A DNA stretch of 64,000 nt from Dendrolimus kikuchii. Lineage: Eukaryota > Arthropoda > Insecta > Lepidoptera > Lasiocampidae. The notes below the pieces were generated by a model. The model worked only from the letters and a program-made list of their open reading frames with translations, was not told where the DNA came from and did no database searches. Both the position numbers and the translations under genes were made by a program. This document shows positions 34,896 through 45,139 of this stretch, piece by piece; position 1 is the first letter of the stretch; every line of letters starts with the position of its first letter. The stretch covers positions 10,303,501 through 10,367,500 of the forward strand of contig CM034402.1 of assembly GCA_019925095.2 (NCBI GenBank). The letters run 5' to 3'.

Positions 34896-36119
34896 CGTAA
34901 ATTATTCAATTTTATTTATACTAGTTTTGACCGTGTCTACGTTCATGTGGTATAATTGATAATGCTATGGGAAACGTTTTACATCATAAGATAAAAAATA
35001 GTAGATTGTTACACGAGAGGTGAAAGTGACCTATTTAGGCATTAGATGGTTTGGTGCACGAGTGTAGCGAGGGCGCTAATAGTTCGAGCGCCAGGTAAAT
35101 ATGCCTTTTACCTGAGGTTAACACTCTGCTTTTCATTTCGAATGTGAGGAAATAAATAAAAACTGATTAGTTAAACAAACAACTACTTATCTAATTAAAT
35201 CAGACGTTAAATCCATCTCTAAATCTGATGAACTCATTTAATACGTCACATATGAAACGTCATGCAATATTTTTTTCTGTGGCATTCTATCGGCAAGTAT
35301 ATTTTTGTCATTGATGATAATAAATATTTAGCTCAAATTTATGTAAATAAAATAATAATAATAATAATTTAGTGAAAAGTAATTTATAAGTATGAAATGA
35401 TATTACAAAATTATTGATATCTTTTTATTACAATTTATGCCGTGATTTAACAGTGGTTGTAAAAAAAAGCACGTATTATCTATGGTTCGTATAGTTTAAT
35501 TTTTTTTGAGAAATGTGAACTGTATAGTCAAATGTGGCCTTTCAAGTTTTCACAAGAACTCCGTTATACGACGTCGATTGTAGCTTACAATACAATTGCG
35601 CCTGGCTTAAAGGCCTAGTTGCCAAGCCATAAATTAAGAAAAATATTTATAGCAGGGCAAATCGTTTCCCGGGACCAAAAGTGCTGTTTTCATCCATGTG
35701 ATCAGGCAACTCCAATCGTACTCTCCGAATATGAGAAATGAAAGACTCCTTTACTGAACAGAAGTATTACCGACATAACATCAATTTATAGTAGATAAAG
35801 ACATAATTATATGCCTTAGGGTATATATAAACGTCCCAGTGAGGAACCGAGCCTTACCATTTCAGGAGAGCAAATAGCGTATGGCACGCTTTTCTAAGGC
35901 AGATTGCTGAGTTTCACACATACATAATCTGATTTGATGATGTTCTTGCCGTATTTTCCTTCACTGTCCACACATGACAATTTGACAAGGAGATTTTAAT
36001 GAAAAACCGAGTGCTACCTGCCAGAATTTGGACCTACGTCTTGTACTAGAGGCTCTCAGACACTAATACATTTGAGTTACAACACACTCATAATATCCGT
36101 GCAGGAATAAGAATCTGTC

Positions 36120-36237
36120 ATACGACCAGTCATGCTATACGGGTCGGAATGTTGGGCCACTAAAGTGATAAACTACAAACGTCTCCACTCAGCTGAGATG
36201 AGAAGGTTGAGATGGATGTGTGGTGTTACAAGAATGG
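36120..36237 (+). pseudogene. RTE-like LINE fragment ending at the BEL junction
   Basis: An open frame reads IRPVMLYGSECWATK, then LHSAEMRRLRWMCGVTRMG, which is a conserved stretch after the RT domain of RTE-type LINEs. It stops where the BEL element begins. The last 28 bp (36210-36237) occur inverted at 45069-45096, where the same LINE family continues into its C-terminus (44779-45036, minus strand). The two halves look like one LINE separated and inverted. Confidence 0.7.
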
Positions 36238-36822
36238 GCCAAGGGTAAATTTTGAGGTCCTTCCTCACCTCCCCAATAGCACACCACGTGGCGGCGGTAG
36301 TATAATAAATTGCCCTACCTCCTGGACTGGTGCGGCCTTCGATAATATAACTCAAGAGCAGTGGACGGCAGGACAATCAAATCAATCGTTGCATCCGATT
36401 GATCATATGGGAAGGAAAATCTGGTCACTAACCTTAACCTCCCGAAACTGCACTTCTCCCAATTCGGCAAGCCTGGAGACGTCTGGCAGCGGTCGTCGAG
36501 GTTCGATTGATTGCACACGGTGGTATTAGATAGTCTTTTTAGTCACACACAAATGGCGGTTTAAATTATTAAAAATTAGCACATATATATATGGCTGCGG
36601 AGCGGGTCGCCATGCGCGCGCGATCGTGTAGGATTTTCGACTTATTATATTATTGGGGCGGTGGTGCGGTTTTTGTCCCTCCAATGTCATTACGTGACGA
36701 CATAACATCGTTGGCCAATGAGCCTCCTTAGAAGGGCACAGATCGGAAGATGTCGGTGTGACTGACTTCATTCCGATCATATAATCAAGGAAATGAACCA
36801 ATCGAAATAATTGGCCTAAACA
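36238..36822 (-). repeat. 3' LTR of the BEL element
   Basis: On the minus strand it should begin TGTTTAGGCCAATT at 36822, directly after the polypurine tract. The outer end at 36238 joins the RTE-like fragment, apparently lacking about 9 terminal bases (expected ...CACCACA). The 571 bp shared with the 5' LTR show no difference by eye. Confidence 0.85.
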
Positions 36823-36835
36823 TCCACCCCGCCTT
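36823..36835 (-). other. Polypurine tract of the BEL element
   Basis: Minus strand AAGGCGGGGTGGA lies immediately before the TGT of the 3' LTR. This GGCGGGG-type tract next to TGT is typical of Pao/BEL elements, where it primes plus-strand DNA synthesis. Confidence 0.75.
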
Positions 36836-37066
36836 GAAAGTCCTCAGGTTAAACTTTCAAAACAGACCTAAGCTATAACATCAAAGGCCTCACGGAAGAG
36901 CGGTTTATAAAAGCGGTATAAATACAATATGTATAAAAGCGGGTTGATAAATATATAAGCGGGAGAAATATACAATAAAAATAAGGCACTGTTATTATCT
37001 TACCATACATAGATAACTACATACTAATATAAAAGAAACTTAAATTATAAAATGAATAAAGTGAAA

Positions 37067-40000
37067 TTATTGGGAAGGCAGTGGACATAGTTTAACTACT
37101 GGACGCTTAAAAGTACTATTCTGAGTCTTAACAAGCGCGACCCTGACAATACCGTCACGTCCTGGATATACCTCCTTGACAATACCTAAAGGCCATCGAA
37201 GCGGAGGAACATCGTCCTGAATAATGAGAACAATAGTGCCCACTTTCAAGGAGTTACTTGAGGAACTCCATTTTAATCTGGATTGCATAGTGTGTAAGTA
37301 TTCTAGACTCCATTTTTTCCAGAAGTGCTGTACTAAATTATCCAACAACTGTTTCCTATTTAATAAAGAGAGACGCTCTGAGGAGACGTCAACTGCGGGA
37401 AGGAACTGTAATGGAGTAGACATTAAAAAATGTGCTGGTGTAAGCACTTCCGGATAAGGATCCTCTGAAAGAACACATAGCGGTCTTGAATTAAGAATAC
37501 ACTCAATCTGTGTTAATATAGTCAAAGTTTCCTCATAAGACAGCAGTTGTGTTCCAACTACCTTATAAAAATGACGCTTAAAACTCTTCACATTCGCTTC
37601 CCAAATCCCCCCAAAATGAGGACTACTAGGTGGAATAGTATTCCAAATAATTTTACGTTGATTAAGCTCATTGCTTATGCAGTTTTGAAAATCGGAGGAT
37701 GCGGTTAAAGAATAAATCTCATTTAATTTTGCCCTTGCCCCGATAAAATTTGTACCATTATCTGAGTATATAACTGACACAGGTCCCCTACGAGATAAAA
37801 ACCTCTTAAACGCGTCTAAAAATGTGTCTGTTGACAAGTCAGACGCCAACTCAATGTGGACTGCTTTAGTCGTCAGACAGACAAAAATACATAAATAAGC
37901 CTTTTGTGATTTTTGGCCTCGGCGGCGAGTTAACGTAATATGTATTGGGCCTGCGTAATCTAAACCCGTGTGCACGAAAGCCTTCGCTTGCTGTACACGA
38001 TAAGAAGGAAGATCTGCCATTTTCGGCCAAGAGTGTGTGGGATTAGCACGAAAACATATGTTACATAATTTAACTCGATGCCTAATAGTATTTCTAGACG
38101 ATAAAATCCAATAATTCTGTTTTATAAGCGAGCTCAACAAATTTGCACCTGTGTGACAGTTTCTAATATGATAATGATCAATTAATAAATTTACTACATG
38201 ATCCTTTTTTGGCAAAAGGAGCGGGTGTTGGGTTTCAAAAGGCAAGTTAGAGTTAGACAATCTACCTCCAATACGTATTAAACCTTTATCATCGATAAAC
38301 AGGCTAAGATGTTTTAAGTTAGATGGCACAGAGCCATTTTCCAAAATTCTAAAAAGATCGGCAAAATGAACCTTTTGTACTGCTTGTATTAAATAATGTT
38401 CGGCGGTATTTATATCCGATAAAGTAATATTATCCGATCGCGGTAAAATTTTTGCGAAACGCAAAATGTATGTGATAACATTAAGCACTTTATTCCAAGA
38501 AGAAATATTTTTAGAAACCTTGTAAATTAATGGTAATTCATCGTTACAAGTTACCGTAACAAAAGTATGAAGCTTCTTCTCTGGTATATTAGAATCTAAA
38601 TTTGTAATAAACGGAGTGATTGGCCATAGATCTGTCTGAGAGCGCAACCAAGCTGGTCCGCGCCACCACAGCTTATGTACCATTAAGTCAGACGGCAACA
38701 TGCCGCGTGACACACAGTCACCAGGGTTCTCCATGCCAGAAATATGATAAAAGTGTTTCGCGTCAAGGTTTTCGTGTATTTTTGCTATCCTATTTGAGAC
38801 GAATATGGACCAGCGGTGCGGGGAAGAATGAATCCACGATAAAGTTATCGTCGAATCAGAAAAGGCGTATATGTTAGAAATAGGATAACGAGAATTATAA
38901 CAATCGTAAATACAGCGAACTAGTTTAGACAAAAGCAATGCGGCGCATAACTCAAGACGAGCAAGCGAAACTACTTTGACAGGAGAAACCTTGGACTTAG
39001 AGCAAGCCAATTCTACAAAAATATTACCAGATGAGTCGGTTACGTGCAGGTAAATAACACAACCGTATGCTTTCATACTAGCATCACAAAAGGCAACGAT
39101 ATTTACCTTACAATTATTTGACACATTTAAATGTCGCGGAATGCGTAAATTGGATAAAAAAGTTAGTTCTTCTAGAAGTTTAAAGAAACTAGTAGTGATA
39201 TGATCTGGCGGTGTGTCATCCCAGTCTATGTTGGCATTCCAAAGTTCCTTTATGAGAAGTTTGGCGAATAAAATAACTGGTGAAACTAAACCCAAAACAT
39301 CAAACAATCTCGCAACAGTGGACAAGATTGTACGTTTTGTACAAGTCGTTGTACACTTATTGACATTGAAATAAAAACTATCTTCAGCTGGATGCCATGC
39401 AAGGCCTAAAATCTTCATTCCAGCTTCATCAGTGAAATCAACAGGTGCACAGTGCGACGGCGGTAATGTAGAAAGTAATTCAGCCGAATTACTAGCCCAT
39501 TTTACTAAATCAAATCCTCCTGACGAAAACATAGCAATTAGTTGCTTAGCGATGTCAATTGCCTCATCAGCGGTGGCCACGGAGGAAACCAGATCGTCAG
39601 TATAAAGAGAAGACTCTGCCACGGCGGCAGCAGCGGGATAGCGGTATTTTTCGTCTGAAGCCAGCTGGCGAATAGTGCGCATTGCTAGAAAAGGGCTGGA
39701 CTTCAATCCGAAAGGAACGCGTAAAAACTTAAAAACACGAATGTCTTCGGTAGTATTAAACCTATATAAGATTTTTTGAAACTTACAATGGTCATTAGTA
39801 ACACCTATTTGTAAGTACATTTGCTTAATATCAGCAGTGATAGCGATTGGAAATAGGCGGAAACTTAATAAAAGTTTAAAAAGGTCGGCCTGTAAGTTAG
39901 GACCAGCGTGTAGGATGTCGTTTAGTGACAATCCTGTATGTGTCTTGGCACTCGCGTCCAGAACAACGCGTACTTTAGTGGTAGCCTTGTCTGTACGGAG

Positions 40001-42268
40001 TACGGCATGGTGCGGTATAAAGTAACCCTCGTCGGAGTCCAACTCGGGCGGAACTTCACATAAATATTTATTATTTATATATTCGCGAATTATTTCATTA
40101 TAATTATCTCGAAGTGCGGACGAGACCTTAAATTTACGTTCCAGGCTCATAAAACGGCGGTGTGCAGTAGCACGAGAATTTCCTAACGAAGACTCACTGT
40201 CCTTGAAAGGAAGCGATACAATATATCGGCCGTCACTATTGCGAGTAACGGTCGAACTGTAAATTTCCTCACAAGCAATATCCTCAGGGCTGGAGAAAGA
40301 CTGGCTAGGTAACTCCTCTAACTCCCAGAATTTGTGTAAGGAATTGTTCAACTCACTATCAGTTAGTGAAAGACAAGCAGTAGATACAATATCTGTATCT
40401 TCAGATAAAACGCAAGAGACATCTCCCATTAAAATATAACCGAAAGTGGTTTCCAGTAGCGGTGGAGCGGGGGGAGGGGCCTCGACGCGACCATTCAATA
40501 AAATAAATGGAAATAACTGAGAACCTAAAAGTATATCAATTTGAGCGGGTACATTCCAATCATTGTCCGCTAAAGGTATATTTTTAATAAAATACATATG
40601 CGACGTATCTATATAGCGCGTTGGCAACTCATCCGTAATACGGTCAACAACCAAAACATTAATGTTATACTTATGCGGCGAAACTCGCGACTCGATTGTT
40701 AAGTTAGCATAACCATAAATCGGACGACTGCTCGAACCAACTCCTTTAATAAATGAATTATTTAGCGGTGAAATGTTTAAATTAAGTTTTTTACAACAAG
40801 ACATTGTCATAATATGATTTTGAGATGCATTATCTATTAAGCAACGAACAAGTAATTTATTCCGAGGGTTGTTTTTATAAGCATATACCTGCGCGGTGGA
40901 TAATAAAGCATTCGAACGCGGCATTCCGCTCGACTCACTATCGAGTGAGCTGCATGCATAGGTATGCATAGCGAGGGCGACAGACGGAGCGTGCGCGCTT
41001 GGTGTCACCTGTTGCGCTTGAGCATCGACGCTGTTCATATCATTCAATGTATTAGAAGTTTGGAGATTTAAATTAGTATTGAAATGTAAAAGTGAATGAT
41101 GATGTTTTTGACATCTTGTACATGTACGGTTCGATTTACATTTAGCGGAAGTATGCGATAAACTTAGGCAATTTATACAACCATGTTTTTGTTTTATAAA
41201 ATTAAAACGTTTTTGAGGAACAATATTTTTGAAATCCGAACATTCATATAAATGAATGTGGTCAGTTTTATTACAAAATGAGCAATAATTTTTGTTAACT
41301 TGCGTAGATATATAAGATCGAGATATTTTAGCGGAATTTTTGTTTTGATAAGTTTTAGGTTTTAATTCAGATTTAGAAGTTCTTTCCAAGACTTTAACTT
41401 GTTCTCGAATAAAAGTAACAAATTCTTTATAAGTGGGTAACTGTCCCGGTTTTCGATAAGCGGTTTCAAAAGATTTTACGGTTTCTGAATCTAATTTTTT
41501 AAGACCAATATGTATGAAAATAAATTCTTTAAAATTATCTATATTTAATTGTTCTAAAGCGGTGTAAGTTGTTGTAAATTTATCAATAAATGACTCTAAA
41601 TTCTTTGAATTTAAATTGGAAATTGGTTTGAAATCTAATATTTGGTCTATATAATTAGATGCAAGGGCACGGTCGTCTTGATATTTGTCAATTAATGAAT
41701 TATAAAGCGGTAAATAATTTTTAGATGCAGGTGTAATACCTGTACAAATACTTCGTGCCTTTCCAGACAACGAAGATAATAAATATTGAATGCGCTCAGT
41801 GTCATTCAATGTGTTATTTTCGTGAATTAACATGTTAAATGTTTCTATAAACAAAGGCCAATCATTTAAATCGCCATTAAACTGTTTTAATTCAATACGC
41901 GGCAACTTGACGTTGGATCGTAGTTCACTGTCGCTAGTGGACTTTGAACCCGATGCGGACGAGTGTTTTCTAGAAAAACGTTCTCGTGACTTTATAATGC
42001 AATTATATAAATCGGTAAAAGACCAAACAGATTCAAAATTAGGTTTTTGAGAAACATCTAACGAACTATTCAAATCATCAACGATTTGAACAAATTCAGA
42101 TCGAAAATTATCAGAGATACTTTGTGACTTTGTAAGAAAATTATCAATAATTTTGTCATCAGAATCCGATTCCGGAATGCAATCATAGATAGATTGTAAG
42201 TATGCAAAGTATGAATCGCGCTTAGCAACAAGCAATTCAACTTTCCTTTTGGATTTTTCGGTTGCCAT
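37067..42268 (-). CDS. Pao/BEL Gag-Pol polyprotein (1733 aa)
   Basis: Encodes all functions for copying through RNA. Visible order: Gag (DUF1759-like) about 125-290 with KQFNGDLNDWPLFIETF; a CX2CX4HX4C zinc knuckle at 364-377 (CINCLSLSHTSAKC) beside another Cys/His cluster near 329-345; aspartic protease about 470-590 with LIDNASQ (D479) in place of the usual D-S/T-G-S; reverse transcriptase about 740-960 with D813 and the YTDD box at 889-892 (YVDD is commoner); RNase H about 1055-1190 (D1062, E1106, D1138); integrase zinc finger about 1362-1405 (CNIC); integrase core with D1437, D1503 (SDNGTNF) and E1557 (GGIWEANVK); and the C-terminal DUF5641 module. Length matches intact family members. 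No stop or frameshift. Flanked by near-identical LTRs. It is not a host gene. Confidence 0.95.
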   Translation of the reverse strand: MATEKSKRKVELLVAKRDSYFAYLQSIYDCIPESDSDDKIIDNFLTKSQSISDNFRSEFVQIVDDLNSSLDVSQKPNFESVWSFTDLYNCIIKSRERFSRKHSSASGSKSTSDSELRSNVKLPRIELKQFNGDLNDWPLFIETFNMLIHENNTLNDTERIQYLLSSLSGKARSICTGITPASKNYLPLYNSLIDKYQDDRALASNYIDQILDFKPISNLNSKNLESFIDKFTTTYTALEQLNIDNFKEFIFIHIGLKKLDSETVKSFETAYRKPGQLPTYKEFVTFIREQVKVLERTSKSELKPKTYQNKNSAKISRSYISTQVNKNYCSFCNKTDHIHLYECSDFKNIVPQKRFNFIKQKHGCINCLSLSHTSAKCKSNRTCTRCQKHHHSLLHFNTNLNLQTSNTLNDMNSVDAQAQQVTPSAHAPSVALAMHTYACSSLDSESSGMPRSNALLSTAQVYAYKNNPRNKLLVRCLIDNASQNHIMTMSCCKKLNLNISPLNNSFIKGVGSSSRPIYGYANLTIESRVSPHKYNINVLVVDRITDELPTRYIDTSHMYFIKNIPLADNDWNVPAQIDILLGSQLFPFILLNGRVEAPPPAPPLLETTFGYILMGDVSCVLSEDTDIVSTACLSLTDSELNNSLHKFWELEELPSQSFSSPEDIACEEIYSSTVTRNSDGRYIVSLPFKDSESSLGNSRATAHRRFMSLERKFKVSSALRDNYNEIIREYINNKYLCEVPPELDSDEGYFIPHHAVLRTDKATTKVRVVLDASAKTHTGLSLNDILHAGPNLQADLFKLLLSFRLFPIAITADIKQMYLQIGVTNDHCKFQKILYRFNTTEDIRVFKFLRVPFGLKSSPFLAMRTIRQLASDEKYRYPAAAAVAESSLYTDDLVSSVATADEAIDIAKQLIAMFSSGGFDLVKWASNSAELLSTLPPSHCAPVDFTDEAGMKILGLAWHPAEDSFYFNVNKCTTTCTKRTILSTVARLFDVLGLVSPVILFAKLLIKELWNANIDWDDTPPDHITTSFFKLLEELTFLSNLRIPRHLNVSNNCKVNIVAFCDASMKAYGCVIYLHVTDSSGNIFVELACSKSKVSPVKVVSLARLELCAALLLSKLVRCIYDCYNSRYPISNIYAFSDSTITLSWIHSSPHRWSIFVSNRIAKIHENLDAKHFYHISGMENPGDCVSRGMLPSDLMVHKLWWRGPAWLRSQTDLWPITPFITNLDSNIPEKKLHTFVTVTCNDELPLIYKVSKNISSWNKVLNVITYILRFAKILPRSDNITLSDINTAEHYLIQAVQKVHFADLFRILENGSVPSNLKHLSLFIDDKGLIRIGGRLSNSNLPFETQHPLLLPKKDHVVNLLIDHYHIRNCHTGANLLSSLIKQNYWILSSRNTIRHRVKLCNICFRANPTHSWPKMADLPSYRVQQAKAFVHTGLDYAGPIHITLTRRRGQKSQKAYLCIFVCLTTKAVHIELASDLSTDTFLDAFKRFLSRRGPVSVIYSDNGTNFIGARAKLNEIYSLTASSDFQNCISNELNQRKIIWNTIPPSSPHFGGIWEANVKSFKRHFYKVVGTQLLSYEETLTILTQIECILNSRPLCVLSEDPYPEVLTPAHFLMSTPLQFLPAVDVSSERLSLLNRKQLLDNLVQHFWKKWSLEYLHTMQSRLKWSSSSNSLKVGTIVLIIQDDVPPLRWPLGIVKEVYPGRDGIVRVALVKTQNSTFKRPVVKLCPLPSQ

Positions 42269-42870
42269 TTTTAACTAATAAATAAACAGAAGATATGTAC
42301 GTTATAAAGTAAGTACGTAAGATATAAAATTAATTAATATAAAATGAGTACATGAATAGCGGGGATGAAGTCGCGGTCGAACTCAGCGTAGTTCGTAGTA
42401 TTGGGTGACAATAAGCCTACCTGCTTTATGATCGCGCGAGAAAAATGAAACGTATATTGGACTAAGAAATATTTTATCAATATTATGTGTCTCAAATGGT
42501 TAAAATCGCAATGATTTTAGCGGGAATAAGGAGCGGTAAAATGCCTACTTGCCTAATTAACTTATAGGTTCGTTACGGCGAATAATTCTATAAATGAATT
42601 ATATGAAAATGAGCACAACACAAAAAATAAGTTGACAAAATATTCTCGTTATAATTATTCCAGTGATTAACTTACACTATTGGCGCGGTAGGATATACGA
42701 AAGTCTATCCAGGAACGTGTGCAACGTAAATAGATATATATTAAGATGAGAATTGAAAATTATTAGAAAGATTAGTGGGTTTCACAGTAAATAAACATAC
42801 ATATATAGGACAGAAAAATAATATATAAATACGATGAGGATCATAAATCCTGCTCGAAGTGGCCATAAAA
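42269..42870 (-). other. BEL 5' leader with candidate primer-binding site
   Basis: Untranslated leader between 5' LTR and Gag. A sequence TGGCCACTTCGAGC on the minus strand starts at 42865, five bases inside the presumed LTR end (ACA at 42871). A TGG start close to the LTR is expected for pairing with a tRNA 3' CCA end, but I could not assign a tRNA. Confidence 0.5.
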
Positions 42871-43450
42871 TGTGGTGGTGCCAAGGGTAAATTTTGAGGT
42901 CCTTCCTCACCTCCCCAATAGCACACCACGTGGCGGCGGTAGTATAATAAATTGCCCTACCTCCTGGACTGGTGCGGCCTTCGATAATATAACTCAAGAG
43001 CAGTGGACGGCAGGACAATCAAATCAATCGTTGCATCCGATTGATCATATGGGAAGGAAAATCTGGTCACTAACCTTAACCTCCCGAAACTGCACTTCTC
43101 CCAATTCGGCAAGCCTGGAGACGTCTGGCAGCGGTCGTCGAGGTTCGATTGATTGCACACGGTGGTATTAGATAGTCTTTTTAGTCACACACAAATGGCG
43201 GTTTAAATTATTAAAAATTAGCACATATATATATGGCTGCGGAGCGGGTCGCCATGCGCGCGCGATCGTGTAGGATTTTCGACTTATTATATTATTGGGG
43301 CGGTGGTGCGGTTTTTGTCCCTCCAATGTCATTACGTGACGACATAACATCGTTGGCCAATGAGCCTCCTTAGAAGGGCACAGATCGGAAGATGTCGGTG
43401 TGACTGACTTCATTCCGATCATATAATCAAGGAAATGAACCAATCGAAAT
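42871..43450 (-). repeat. 5' LTR of the BEL element (outer end clipped)
   Basis: Should drive transcription of the element leftwards on the minus strand. Compared with the inner start of the 3' LTR, the first 14 bases (TGTTTAGGCCAATT) are missing and 43450 joins directly to 'tctttctccaaaactactgg', a sequence of another repeat. Otherwise identical to the 3' LTR over 571 bp. Confidence 0.85.
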
Positions 43451-43721
43451 TCTTTCTCCAAAACTACTGGCTCTAAACGGATGGAATTTGGCAGAAGAGT
43501 ACAATATATGCCTCTATACATTCATATGGTGAAGGGAAACATTAGAGGTTGCCACTTAACATCATCATTAATGCCGATGGCATATTTAACTATTTAAATA
43601 TCAGTTATTTTTTGAACGTCTGCTTCGGAATTCAGCTGCATTTTTCTTTTCCAATTTGCGCAGTCGTAACACAATGGTCTTCTTGCCTTCTGTAACTAGG
43701 TGGAGACAGGTTGGGGTTTAG

Positions 43722-44474
43722 AATCATTGTGACACCAGCGACGAGGATACGGCGCTGCAAACACTCCAGGACTGTGCAGCCTGGACAGAGCAGCGCCGAC
43801 ACCTCGTCGCCGTAACCGGATTTGACCTTTCACTCCCGGCCGTGGTACGCATCGTGGTCGGGAGCAACACCGAATGGGACGCCGTCTCCTCCTTTTGCGA
43901 GCACGTTATACTTGTAAGGGAAGAGGCGAAGCGGGAGCGTGAGCGCACGTCACGGCTCCACTCCCGCCAATGGAGGACGCGCCGGCGCCGGAGGGCCGGC
44001 ACAGACCGTCGGCCACCGTAAGCGGGCGGCGCAGATGGGGCCCCTTGAGGTATAGGGGTTCTCACTCACCTGCACATATCGTCGAGATGAGTGCGCAAGT
44101 GTTCCGCGCGCGCTCACCTCTCCTCCCTTGAGGCAAGTTACAAACCGCCCCACGCACACAGAGCTTGATGCTGGGAGATAAAAGGAAGTCCCCCGGCGGT
44201 GGAAGTGACCTTCGAGGCCCACGCCTGCCAGGGCTGCGGAGAGGCTAGGTCATATACCCGTAGCCCTGGCATACGGCGCAGGACAGAACACCCAGGGGTT
44301 TTAGTGGGTATCCCTAACTGGGGAGTGGCAATAGCATGGTACCAGGTTTGACTGGGCATACTAGTGCCACCCCGGATCTGGCAAATCCCACACTATGTCC
44401 CGAATTATCTCCCCAAGGTTCTGTCCTTGTCGCGGCTTAGACCTCAAACGGATTTCCCCTGGTCAAAAAAAAAA
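43722..44474 (+). mobile_element. R1-clade LINE 3' end with 13-bp target duplication
   Basis: A GC-rich 753-bp insertion ending in poly(A) (caaaaaaaaaa) and flanked by GGTTGGGGTTTAG at 43709-43721 and 44475-44487, a perfect 13-bp target-site duplication. It carries the ORF2 C-terminus of an R1/TRAS/SART-like LINE and a 3' UTR of about 440 bp. It is 5'-truncated. Base composition contrasts sharply with the AT-rich surroundings, which is usual for this LINE clade and is not evidence of foreign origin. Confidence 0.9.
43731..44023 (+). pseudogene. R1-clade LINE ORF2 C-terminus
   Basis: An open frame without its own start codon: DTSDEDTALQTLQDC, then AAWTEQRRHLVAVTG, then DLSLPAVVRIVVGS, then WDAVSSFCEHVILVREEAKR, then a very basic tail (RTRRRRRAG...) ending at a TAA near 44021. 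The order 'A-W-x-E-Q-R, then L-S-L-P-x-V-V, then F-C-E-x-V, then an E/R-rich end' is that of R1, TRAS and SART reverse transcriptases. The catalytic domains are missing through 5' truncation. Confidence 0.8.
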
Positions 44475-44778
44475 GGTTGGGGTTTAGAGCGAAAGATCCT
44501 TACTCTGGCTTCATACTCATCGGGCTACAACCTATGTAGCAATTCTTGTGCCTACTACTTCTATCGGGACCAGATAGAAGCGGCATGGTTAGACATTTAT
44601 TTGTTCCCTGTGTAACTAGCCGATTTCCACAAAACGTGACCGTGAGGATATAGGTATCAATTGCCGTTTGTCTACTACGCCAACATAAAATCTGCCCCGG
44701 ATATGGGAGTCTTCAACGCGGTCCTTTTGCGTGAAGCATTGACAAATTACATCTCTCTTTTATTTCACCATATCCCAA

Positions 44779-45100
44779 TTACTTGGGGTCGGCACAATAT
44801 GTCTTTTCCTTCCACACTCTTCTATTCTGACATACCTCTTCTGTCACACCGCATATCATCATATCATCCTTCACACAATCCATCCATCTTTTTTTTGGTC
44901 TACCTTTAAATTTGTACCCATCCATCTTGTAGTTTAACATTCTTTTTGTCACGTGACTTTCATCCCTCCTCATTATATGCCCATACCAACTTAATCTTCT
45001 TCCTCTCAATATTTCAGTCACAGCAGCAACTTTCAAAGATCTCCTTACGTACTCATTTTCACCTTATCCATTCTTGTAACACCACACATCCATCTCAAGA
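44779..45100 (-). pseudogene. RTE-like LINE ORF2 C-terminus, frameshifted
   Basis: The minus strand shows RWMCGVTRMDKVK (from about 45096), a frame change, then SLKVAAVTEILRGRRLSWYG, then HIMRRDESHVTKRMLNYKMD, then the KGRPKKRWMDCVKDDM motif, ending near 44779. This is the classic tail of RTE-type LINEs. It is disrupted by at least one indel. Its 5' edge overlaps, in inverse orientation, the LINE piece at the left junction of the BEL element. Confidence 0.75.
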
Positions 45101-45118
45101 ATGGATGGATGTGTGGTG
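45080..45118. repeat. 14-bp inverted duplication at the LINE fragment edge
   Basis: caccacacatccat (45080-45093) and atggatgtgtggtg (45105-45118) face each other around an 11-bp spacer. It is probably a micro-inversion or duplication scar at the end of the LINE fragment. Confidence 0.7.
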
Positions 45119-45139
45119 ACAAATTACATCAACAAAGAA

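Larger units (their letters stand above)
36238..43450 (-). mobile_element. Pao/BEL LTR retrotransposon, young copy
   Basis: A 7.2-kb element with two LTRs that I read as identical over 571 bp (36238-36808 and 42880-43450), one uninterrupted 1733-residue Gag-Pol frame, a polypurine tract and a candidate primer site. Identical LTRs plus an intact frame indicate a recent insertion that may still be competent. The outer ends are odd: the internal 3'-LTR start reads TGTTTAGG at 36822, but the 5' LTR lacks these first 14 bases at 43450. Likewise the 5'-LTR inner end extends about 9 bases (to 42871) beyond what the outer 3' LTR shows at 36238. No target duplication was found, and the flanks belong to unrelated repeats. 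Confidence 0.9.

Noticed and set aside
34631..34900. 89-residue plus and 68-residue minus frames in the CpG-rich patch
   Set aside because: Neither has a recognisable motif; the CG content alone explains the lack of stops. The patch was kept only as a possible promoter or first exon.
43724..44359. Minus-strand frames of 73-113 residues in the GC-rich block
   Set aside because: They are antisense to the R1-clade LINE tail; GC-rich DNA has few stops.
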